Origin: Phycobacter sedimenti
Lineage (GTDB): Bacteria > Pseudomonadota > Alphaproteobacteria > Rhodobacterales > Rhodobacteraceae
Length of the DNA stretch: 64,000 bases
Assembly: GCF_038148855.1 (NCBI RefSeq)
Contig: NZ_JBBVGR010000002.1
Span: forward strand, 186,001 to 250,000
Reading direction: 5' to 3'
Shown: piece after piece, positions 32,885 to 40,059 of the stretch
Numbering within the stretch: the first letter of the stretch is position 1
How the letters are laid out: the number at the start of each line of letters is the position of its first letter
The notes under the pieces: generated by a model
Seen by the model: only the letters and a program-made list of their open reading frames with translations
The model's database searches: none
Told to the model about the DNA's origin: nothing
Position numbers and translations under genes: made by a program

Positions 32885-33658
32885 ATGGTTCCAAAGAAAA
32901 TGGGTAGATTTCTTTTGGGGCGGTTGAGTTTGCGCCGAAAACACGCAAAGGTGGCGGTCATATTTTTCACTCAACCAAGAGCCTTGGACTTGCGACCTGG
33001 CATACCGCTTATTCTGTTGGCTGTGTCTCTTGCCACACCACTTCGGGCTGGGCCATGGATGCAAGGCGCGGGGCAGGGGTTTGCATCCGCCAGTGCAACC
33101 ATACGCCAAGCAGAAACAGACAAGTGGCGCCATGAGCTGAATTATTTTGGCGAATATGGTTGGTCGGACCGGGTCACCCTTGGAGTGGATCTGAACCAGA
33201 ATGATCGCGTTTCGGGGCATGCGCTCCTGTTTGCGCGGATACCGCTTGCGATGCGATACAGCGCTTTTCCGGTGGCCCTTTCCGTCTCTGGGGGTGGGGC
33301 GCATCAGCGGGGGACATGGAAAGCTATGTACCGCGTGACCCTGTCGGCCGGGCATAGCTTTCAGACCGAGCGCGGCAGCGGCTGGGTCTCTGCCGATGCA
33401 ACGTATGAACTCCGCCATGGTGCAGATGATCCAACATGGAAACTGGATGCAACGATCGGGTGGAATAGAGCAGGAACTCTTTCACCCATGCTTCAGATTG
33501 AAACGTCCAAAAGGTCTGGGGAACCGCTCGTATATGCTGTGATACCAAGCCTGCGCTACGAGGTCAGCGAGCATCAGGCTGTCGTTGCCGGGTTGGAATA
33601 CAAGGAGGCGGGCCAGCGCAGTCTTGGCCTGCGGCTTGCCCTGTGGCATAGGTTCTGA
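32885..33658 (+). CDS. Putative outer-membrane beta-barrel protein
   Basis: No family recognised. After a basic N-terminus the sequence has a hydrophobic signal-like segment (GIPLILLAVSLATPLRAG, near residues 39-56). It then alternates polar and aromatic residues in strand-like runs (HELNYFGEYGW, DRVTLGVDLNQNDRV, GWVSADATYELRHG, SLGLRLALWHRF) and ends in Phe, as expected for Omp85-inserted barrels. The start is uncertain: ATG 32885 has only a weak ribosome-binding site and gives an unusually long pre-signal region, so a later alternative start is possible. Confidence 0.6.
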   Translation: MVPKKMGRFLLGRLSLRRKHAKVAVIFFTQPRALDLRPGIPLILLAVSLATPLRAGPWMQGAGQGFASASATIRQAETDKWRHELNYFGEYGWSDRVTLGVDLNQNDRVSGHALLFARIPLAMRYSAFPVALSVSGGGAHQRGTWKAMYRVTLSAGHSFQTERGSGWVSADATYELRHGADDPTWKLDATIGWNRAGTLSPMLQIETSKRSGEPLVYAVIPSLRYEVSEHQAVVAGLEYKEAGQRSLGLRLALWHRF

Positions 33659-33683
33659 GCTGCCAGAGACATCCAGGTCGAAC

Positions 33684-34169
33684 ATGAGCGATCCCATCCG
33701 TCCAACCGATGAAGATGCCCGCCAACTGGCGCGGGACCTGATGGCGCAGGCCCGTTTTGCGGCTTTGGGTGTCATTGACCAGACGGGATATCCGCTGGTC
33801 ACACGGGTGGCATTCGGGCTGTGCCCGCAGGGGCAGCCTGTCAGTTTGATCTCGGGCCTCGCGGCCCATACGCGGGCCCTCGGGGCGAACCCGGCATGTT
33901 CACTCATGGTCGGCGAGCCTGGTGATCGGGGCGATCCGTTGACGCATCCCAGGATCAGCCTGCAGGGCAGGGCGCATTTCGTGCCGAATTCCGGCGAAGA
34001 GCATGCCGCGCTGGCTGATCACTATTTGCGCACGCACCCCAAGGCAAAGCTCTATATCGGTTTTGTGGACTTTTCCTTTGTCCGCTTCACTGTCGAGGCC
34101 GGATATCTGAACGGGGGATTTGGCAAAGCCTTTCACCTGACCCCCGCGGATTTGTCCCAACCCGGCTGA
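33684..34169 (+). CDS. HugZ-like pyridoxamine 5'-phosphate oxidase-family protein
   Basis: A 161-residue split-barrel FMN-binding-type protein. Diagnostic are ARFAALGVIDQTGYPLVTRV, the LSALAxHT-like LISGLAAHTRALGANPACSLMVGEPG, and HPKAKLYIGFVDFSFVRFTVE, found in the HugZ heme-oxygenase-like and related PPOX proteins. A C-terminal heme-domain extension is lacking, so heme degradation is only one possibility. ATG 33684 begins the conserved region; the upstream frame overlaps the barrel gene. Convergent with the beta-helix gene 30 bp downstream. Confidence 0.75.
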   Translation: MSDPIRPTDEDARQLARDLMAQARFAALGVIDQTGYPLVTRVAFGLCPQGQPVSLISGLAAHTRALGANPACSLMVGEPGDRGDPLTHPRISLQGRAHFVPNSGEEHAALADHYLRTHPKAKLYIGFVDFSFVRFTVEAGYLNGGFGKAFHLTPADLSQPG

Positions 34170-34199
34170 ACTCGGGGCTGCGCAGCCGATGAGGTTCCT

Positions 34200-36485
34200 C
34201 TAACGGTCCACTCGGACGATCACTTGCACTTCGCCTCTCAAGGCTTCCTGCCAGCGCAATCTGATCTGATCGCGATTGCTGCCTTGCTCCACTTCCACAT
34301 AAGGCGTGGCATAGCGCGTGCTGCCGCCTGCAGTGCGTATGGGGCCAATGGCCGTGACCGCGTCAACCTTGCGGGCGCGCCCCTCAAACGGCAGTTGCAG
34401 ATCCGTTGCAACGGTCCATGATGTGGCCGCGCTGCCTTGGACATGTTCGAGCCGCAAGGGGCTGGCGGCGCCATGCGTCACATTGTGGTAGGTGTTGCCC
34501 TCAAAAAACACCATCCTCGTGCGGCTGAAATCAAGATCCGCAAAGCTGGTATCGACCCGCTCGACCCGGTCAATGGATCCATTGATCGAGCGGAACTTGT
34601 TGCCGGAAACGGTGATCCCGTTCAGGAAGTGACCCGTCCCGTAGGGCTTGACTACGATATAGCTGAACCAGGGGGCGACATCGCCGGAGAGGAACACATT
34701 GTCTGTTATGGACAGGGCGCTGAAGGAAAACCCGCCGGTGAAGTCCGGGGTTGGATCGTACTCGTTGGTCCATTCGACAAAGCAGTTGTCGATGTAATTG
34801 TCCGACACGGTGGAGGCGTTGTAGTTCTCGGTCAGCACAAGGCCCGCAGTGCGCACCCCATTGGCGACCTCGTCTCCCTGAAAGAAGTGGTTCCCCGTGA
34901 CGGTGTTGTTGCCGCCCGCCAGCAGGGCAAAGTGGCGGAACTTGGTGGCGCGGTTGTTGCGCAGTTTTGCATCGTTGGCGTTGGCGTTGAGTGCAATGCT
35001 GCTGCGGCTTGAAACGTCCAGCGGCTCTTCTGCGGACAGGAACTGGCAATTGTCCACCAGTATGCCCTGACAGCCGGTTCCAATCGAGGTGATCCCCCGA
35101 TCCTTGGGGCGCGAGACAAAGCAGTGATCAAGGCTGAAGACCGTCCCAGAGAGGGCAAGACGGATCGCGCTGGAGTGAGAATTGCACTGAACCTCGATCT
35201 CGGTCATGCCGAATTTGCTAAGCTGACTGAACCCTGAGAAATCCAGCATGTACTTGAAGTCCCGGAAGGTGAAATTCTGCGTGCCGACCGCATCGAACAG
35301 CGGCTTGCTGAGCGTGAGCTCACCCGCGCCGGTATTCTTTTCGCGCACATAGACTTCGCGTCCGACCCCGCTGCCCTCGACCAGAGCCCCGACCGGAATA
35401 TTGGCGATATTGCTGACATTGGTCAGCTTGCGCGAGTCGCCCGTGCTGTAGGTCGCCTGCGAGGTCACGACATCGGTATCCCAGGCCGCGCCGCCCACCG
35501 CCGAGAATTGCCCGTTGCGAATAACGCGGCGTGTTGCGTAGGAACTGCGATTTGGGACGGCGGCCTGCATATCGATCGGAGCGGTCACGGAGATCATGCG
35601 TCCCTTCAGATCAAGGGATTCATGGTCCACGTTGTTCAGGAGTGCCTGAAAGGCCTTTTTGAAGCCCAGCTCCTCGTCTCCGAAGGCGGCGGCATAGGAG
35701 GGAAAGTCGAAGTTCCGGCGCAACAACAGCATCCTGTCGGTCGCCATGGTGACGGTACCCTGGAATATCACATCGCTGTCCAGTGATACCGTACTACCCA
35801 GGAGGAAGCTGCCTTCGGGAACCAGCAGTCGGCGACCGTTCGCCGCCGCATCCGCAGCCTCGAACGCAGCGGTGTTGTCCTGTACGCCATCGCCAATCGC
35901 GCCATAGTCGGTGACGTCCACCAAGCTGAGCATATCGCGCAGGAAGGCGCTGGTAATATCCGTGATCTCGATATCGTCAATGCGCACCACCCCGCCATTG
36001 GGGCCGATCAGATCCAGACCCAGGTGGCCATATGTGGCCGAGATGCCCCACGGCATATCAACGCCAGAGCGGCTGCCGGTTCCCACAATGGCCGTGATCT
36101 CGAAGACGCGCCCGTAGGATGACAGGGTCGTGCTGCTGCCGATTTCGACAACGCCAGATACGTGGGCATTGCTGGAGTCTCCGGCCCAGCCGGCAATGCG
36201 CACGCTGGGAAGCGCGCCGCTGATCGCCTTTACCCGCGCCTTTACCTGCAGGTAGCAGCCCGGCAGGATCGGCGTTTGCACCATGTACCGAAGCCGCTGC
36301 GTGCTTTCGGTCTTCTGCAATTCAAGACAGCCGCCGAAATCCGCATCCGCCGCGACCAGGGCCGCGTTTATGGCTCCGTCGTAGGTGTCGGAGCCGGGAG
36401 TTCCATTGCCGCTGGACCATTGATCAAGCCCCTCCTCGAATGGCGCAGGCATCAGTTGCAAACCGTCGGTGATTACCTTGTTCAT
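34200..36485 (-). CDS. Large right-handed beta-helix protein (pectate lyase 3/GH28-related)
   Basis: A 761-residue protein. Residues 1-175 look like a beta-sandwich carbohydrate-binding-type module (PFEEGLDQWSSGNGTPGSDT). Residues 188-235 carry the entry motif of GH28-related proteins, VTDYGAIGDGVQDNTAAFEA with a VPEGSFLLG strand. The remainder is a repetitive beta-helix rich in N-x-[FV] turns (VDNCQFLS, LRNNRATKF, VTGNHFFQG, VSDNYIDN, VSGNKFRS). No signal peptide is visible, so export by a type I system, or surface polysaccharide work by another route, is open. Catalytic residues cannot be named. The gene stands alone between convergent and codirectional neighbours. Confidence 0.7.
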   Translation of the reverse strand: MNKVITDGLQLMPAPFEEGLDQWSSGNGTPGSDTYDGAINAALVAADADFGGCLELQKTESTQRLRYMVQTPILPGCYLQVKARVKAISGALPSVRIAGWAGDSSNAHVSGVVEIGSSTTLSSYGRVFEITAIVGTGSRSGVDMPWGISATYGHLGLDLIGPNGGVVRIDDIEITDITSAFLRDMLSLVDVTDYGAIGDGVQDNTAAFEAADAAANGRRLLVPEGSFLLGSTVSLDSDVIFQGTVTMATDRMLLLRRNFDFPSYAAAFGDEELGFKKAFQALLNNVDHESLDLKGRMISVTAPIDMQAAVPNRSSYATRRVIRNGQFSAVGGAAWDTDVVTSQATYSTGDSRKLTNVSNIANIPVGALVEGSGVGREVYVREKNTGAGELTLSKPLFDAVGTQNFTFRDFKYMLDFSGFSQLSKFGMTEIEVQCNSHSSAIRLALSGTVFSLDHCFVSRPKDRGITSIGTGCQGILVDNCQFLSAEEPLDVSSRSSIALNANANDAKLRNNRATKFRHFALLAGGNNTVTGNHFFQGDEVANGVRTAGLVLTENYNASTVSDNYIDNCFVEWTNEYDPTPDFTGGFSFSALSITDNVFLSGDVAPWFSYIVVKPYGTGHFLNGITVSGNKFRSINGSIDRVERVDTSFADLDFSRTRMVFFEGNTYHNVTHGAASPLRLEHVQGSAATSWTVATDLQLPFEGRARKVDAVTAIGPIRTAGGSTRYATPYVEVEQGSNRDQIRLRWQEALRGEVQVIVRVDR

Positions 36486-36590
36486 GGAAAACCCTTTCCT
36501 ATGCCGCAGGAGCGCATGGGGCGCTGTTGCGAAAAGGGTTTAGTCCGTCTGGATTAACTGTGGCTCAGGCAGGCGCGCGGTGCCTGTGCA

Positions 36591-36995
36591 TCAGGCGCTG
36601 CCCTCCGGCGCGCGCAATATCTGTACGGCGTTGATTTTCCAGTCCGATCCCCGGTCGACCATTTGATAGTCGAGAAGGTGCAAACGCCCGTCCCGATCGC
36701 GGATGAGCACACGCTGCCACAGCAATCCGGCGACCTCCCTCAGGCCCAGGTAGCGCACCTCGGCCGGGCTCAGGACCATCGGATAGCCGCGCTCCACCAT
36801 TTCGCCAAAGGTCTCGGCTGTACCAAACAGGTTCTGGATCGAGGGTGAGGCATGGTCGAATGCGGCCGAGTAGTCCTCTGCGCGAAAGGCCTCAATCTGT
36901 GCCGCAATTACGGACTTGATTCTGCCTTGCTCGGTGGCGGCAGCGGGAAAGCCCCAAGCAACCAGAAAAAAGAAAACACTGATGAACCTCAGCAT
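36591..36995 (-). CDS. DUF4864 domain-containing exported protein
   Basis: A 134-residue protein with a Sec signal (LRFISVFFFLVAWGFPAAA) and a small NTF2-like fold: IKSVIAAQIEAFRAEDYSAAFDHASP, YPMVLSPAEVRYLG and VDRGSDWKINAVQILR. These match DUF4864, a family of unknown function that is widespread in Rhodobacterales. ATG 36995 has GGAGGG close upstream; an earlier in-frame ATG (37025) would bury the signal peptide. It follows lysK on the same strand, but a strong terminator lies between them. Confidence 0.8.
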   Translation of the reverse strand: MLRFISVFFFLVAWGFPAAATEQGRIKSVIAAQIEAFRAEDYSAAFDHASPSIQNLFGTAETFGEMVERGYPMVLSPAEVRYLGLREVAGLLWQRVLIRDRDGRLHLLDYQMVDRGSDWKINAVQILRAPEGSA

Positions 36996-37049
36996 GGCAC
37001 CCTCCCGCTGCCGACCACTATTCATCCTAGGGCGGGGCCAGAGGCGGTC

Positions 37050-37076
37050 AAAAAAAGGACGCCAAAAATGGCGTCC
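37050..37076 (-). terminator. Intrinsic terminator of lysK
   Basis: On the minus strand GGACGCCA pairs with TGGCGTCC (37057-37064 with 37069-37076) around a 4-base loop, followed by seven T. It is 30 bp after the lysK stop: a textbook rho-independent terminator. Confidence 0.93.
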
Positions 37077-37105
37077 CTCACGGCTTCGTGATCGTGTGCC
37101 GCGTG

Positions 37106-38686
37106 CTAGGCAAGCTCCCCGGCCAGCGCCTTGTCGATCAATGCAACGGTCTCATCGACGCCATAGAGGGCGACAAATCCGCCGAACCGCGGCCCCTGGC
37201 TGGCGCCGAGCAGAACCTCGTAAAGCGCCTTGAACCAGTCGCGCATGTTCTCTTTGCCAAAGTGTTCGCGGCCCACTTCGAAGACGACGCCTTGCAGGGC
37301 TTCGCCGGTGTTCTCGCCGTCGAACGCGGCCAGTTTGGCGCGGAACTCTTCCAGCGCGGCGCGTTCGGTATCGCTGGGCGCGCGGAAGACTTTTTCCGGC
37401 TCCACAAAGTCCTCGTAGTACTTCACCGCATAACCCGCCGCAGCATCAAGGTCGGGGTGCGTTTCCGGCGTTGCCTCTGGCGCATAGCGGCGGATGAAGC
37501 CCCAGAGGGTCTCTTTGTCATGCGCCGAAGCCACCGACGCGAGGTTCAGCAGCATCGAGAAGGGCACCACCATCATCGACTGCGGTACGTCCCCGCCGTG
37601 GATATGCCAGACCGGGTTGTTGAGCTGCGCCTTCAGGTCCTGTCCGTGGTAGGCGCGCAGCTGTTGGTGGTACTCGTCCATCGCCTTGGGGATCACATCG
37701 AAATGCATCCGTTTGGCGGTCTTGGGCTTCTGGTACATGAAATAGGCCAGACTCTCGGTCGAGGCATAGGTCAGCCATTCATCGATCGACACGCCGTTGC
37801 CGGAGGTTTTCGAGATCTTCTGGCCGTTCTCATCGAGAAACAGCTCGTAAGTGAAATGCTCGGGTGCGCGCCAGCCGAGGATCCGGCAGATGCCGTCATA
37901 GATCGGCGTATTGGTGCTGTGATCCTTGCCGTACATCTCGAAATCGACTTCAAGCGCGGCCCAGCGGGCGCCAAAGTCCGGCTTCCACTGCAGTTTCACA
38001 TTTCCGCCGGTGACGGGCAGGGTCCATTCCTTGCCGTCCTCATCGTCAAAGGTGATGGTGTGGTTTTCCGCATCCACCTTTTTCATCGGCACGTAGAGAA
38101 CCCGCCCCGTTTCCGGGTGGATCGGCAGGAAGATCGAATAGGTCTGGCGGCGTTCCTCGCGCAGGGACTTGAGCATGACCTCCATGATCTCGTCATACTT
38201 TTCGCAGGCGCGTTTCAGGATCTCGTCGAACTGGCCGGTGCCATAGAATTCGGTGGCCGAGTAGAAATCATACTCGAACCCGAAGGTGTCGAGGAAGCGG
38301 CGCAGCATGGCGTTGTTGTGATCGCCAAAGCTCTCGTGCGTGCCAAAGGGATCGGGCACCGAGGTCAGCGGTTTTTGCAGGTGATCCTTCAGACTGTCTG
38401 CATTGGGCACGTTGCCGGGGATCTTGCGCATCCCGTCCAGGTCATCGGAAAAACAGATCAGCCGCGTCGGAATGTCCGAGATGACCTCGAAGGCGCGTTT
38501 GATCATCGTGGTGCGGGCAACCTCGCCAAAGGTGCCGATATGGGGCAGGCCCGAGGGGCCATAGCCGGTTTCAAACAGCACATAGCCCTTCTCCGGCGCG
38601 CCCTTGGCGTAACGTTTGAGAATGCGACGTGCTTCTTCAAACGGCCAGGCTTTGCTCGTCAGAGCGGTTTCGCGCAGTTCAGACAT
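37106..38686 (-). CDS. lysK: Lysine--tRNA ligase, class I
   Basis: Charges tRNA-Lys. This is the class I (archaeal-type) enzyme found in alphaproteobacteria instead of the class II LysS. A HIGH-like motif appears in PSGLPHIGTFGE and a KMSKS-like KISKTSGNG, both Rossmann-fold class I signatures. The length is 526 residues, normal for bacterial class I LysRS. I choose ATG 38686, six bases after GGAG. ATG 38698 is four codons longer and has no ribosome-binding site. Divergent from the TerB gene; followed by a strong terminator. Confidence 0.95.
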   Translation of the reverse strand: MSELRETALTSKAWPFEEARRILKRYAKGAPEKGYVLFETGYGPSGLPHIGTFGEVARTTMIKRAFEVISDIPTRLICFSDDLDGMRKIPGNVPNADSLKDHLQKPLTSVPDPFGTHESFGDHNNAMLRRFLDTFGFEYDFYSATEFYGTGQFDEILKRACEKYDEIMEVMLKSLREERRQTYSIFLPIHPETGRVLYVPMKKVDAENHTITFDDEDGKEWTLPVTGGNVKLQWKPDFGARWAALEVDFEMYGKDHSTNTPIYDGICRILGWRAPEHFTYELFLDENGQKISKTSGNGVSIDEWLTYASTESLAYFMYQKPKTAKRMHFDVIPKAMDEYHQQLRAYHGQDLKAQLNNPVWHIHGGDVPQSMMVVPFSMLLNLASVASAHDKETLWGFIRRYAPEATPETHPDLDAAAGYAVKYYEDFVEPEKVFRAPSDTERAALEEFRAKLAAFDGENTGEALQGVVFEVGREHFGKENMRDWFKALYEVLLGASQGPRFGGFVALYGVDETVALIDKALAGELA

Positions 38687-38959
38687 GTTGTTCTCCATCG
38701 GTCGCCCCGAGGGGGCGGTTATCCGCATAACCGGCATGCACCTTGCATCCGGCCTCTCCCTCTATTGTGCCGGTGCAGCATGAGTCAATAAACACTGGCG
38801 CAGAACTGCCTCTCAGCCTCTGCAAAAACGGGGTCCATGGCCCTTTTGCGCGGCGATCCACCGCTGTGTTGACCTATTTGGTGAACCGGCGTGGTTGCGC
38901 CTGACGCAATCCCCGCCTATCGTCCGTTTCAAATGCAAATCCATGAAAAGGTTGCGCCA

Positions 38960-39382
38960 ATGAGTGAGCTAGCCCCTCATCCGATGACCCCGCAAGATTG
39001 CCTTGTGGCGCTGATGGTGGCGATTTCGGCTTCGGACGAGAACATCCGAACGGCCGAGCTGGTCAAGATCCAGTCGGCCGTCAATATGCTGCCGGTCTTT
39101 GGGGCTTATGACATCGACCGGATCAACACGATCTCGCAGACCGTGTTTGACCTTTTTGAGCAGGAAGATGGCCTGGATGCGCTTTTTGGCCTGATCCGCG
39201 ACAACCTGCCCGAGCGGTTGTTCGAAACCGCCTACGCGCTGGCTTGTGATGTTGCGGCGGCCGATGGCAGCCTCGCCGAGACCGAGCTGCGTCTTCTGGA
39301 AGAGATCCGCTATGAGCTGAACATCGACCGTTTGCACGCAGCTGCCATCGAACGCGGCGCCCGCGCACGGCATATGGTGTAA
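38960..39382 (+). CDS. TerB-family tellurite-resistance-like protein
   Basis: A 140-residue all-helical TerB-like protein: DCLVALMVAISASDENIRTAE, then ALACDVAAADGSLAETELRLLEEIRYELNI, the duplicated acidic DGxxxxxE motifs typical of TerB metal-binding helices. Such stand-alone TerB proteins are common in alphaproteobacteria and are not evidence of tellurite resistance. ATG 38960 is preceded by AAAGG. A longer start at 38930 is possible. It might act with the TelA/XpaC proteins encoded 20 kb away, but that is speculative. Confidence 0.78.
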   Translation: MSELAPHPMTPQDCLVALMVAISASDENIRTAELVKIQSAVNMLPVFGAYDIDRINTISQTVFDLFEQEDGLDALFGLIRDNLPERLFETAYALACDVAAADGSLAETELRLLEEIRYELNIDRLHAAAIERGARARHMV

Positions 39383-39468
39383 AACGCCAGGCGCTAAAGT
39401 GTCGGCGTATGGCTCTTTGGCACTTCGCCTGAAGCAAAACCTTTTGACGAAAATGCTGGAGATATTGA

Positions 39469-39882
39469 ATGACGATTTCCTCGAAATCCATTGGCGTGTT
39501 GTCACTTGTTTCGTGCCTGTTCCTCGCGGCGTGCGGCGGAACAACATCGAGCGATCAATCGTCGGCTGGCGGTTTCAACAAGACCCGCAGTAATGGTGCC
39601 AAAATTGTTGTTGACGGCACCCCGATCAACTGGCTGATCACAGGCGGAATGAAGCACAGTTCGGGCGCTGACGGCGCTCTTTTCCTTTTCTTCAATCCCG
39701 GTACAGACAAGCCTTCCATGAACACGTCCCTCGCTCTGTCACAGCGTATCGCTCTGGCTGAAAAAGCGGTTGCGGCGCACCCCAAATGCGAATGGGTGGG
39801 CTTTGATCCGGCATTCCACAAGAGTCTGGCAGGAAATACCGGCAGCCCGAAAAGTGAACTGTGGGCGCCCGTCAAGTGTTGA
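39469..39882 (+). CDS. Small hypothetical lipoprotein
   Basis: A 137-residue protein with a lipoprotein signal (SIGVLSLVSCLFLAACGG, lipobox LAAC at about residues 19-22), then a Ser/Gly-rich linker and a compact domain with two cysteines (HPKCEWVGFD near 105 and the terminal Cys). The family is not recognised. GGAGATATTGA precedes the ATG. It is followed at a distance by the convergent RTX-Hint gene. Confidence 0.65.
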   Translation: MTISSKSIGVLSLVSCLFLAACGGTTSSDQSSAGGFNKTRSNGAKIVVDGTPINWLITGGMKHSSGADGALFLFFNPGTDKPSMNTSLALSQRIALAEKAVAAHPKCEWVGFDPAFHKSLAGNTGSPKSELWAPVKC

Positions 39883-40059
39883 TCTGAGCGCTTCGCGACC
39901 GCTCAAGGCTGCACCGGATTAGCTGTCATCGTCGGCCGCGCGAAGAGCGCGGCTGCGATGGGCTGCTGAATTGTGAGCATCTCAAGCCGTATTGCGGCAC
40001 AAAGATCTCGGTGGGGGGCCTGGGCGTCTTGGGCAATGGGCAATGTCGGGAGATGTGGC

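Noticed and set aside
37088..38791. 567-codon plus-strand frame opposite lysK
   Set aside because: Antisense shadow of a clear class I lysyl-tRNA synthetase; composition is typical of reverse-complement codon bias.
38960..39382. Tellurite-resistance determinant
   Set aside because: A single TerB-like gene without terC/terD/terZ neighbours is common in alphaproteobacteria and not evidence of resistance.
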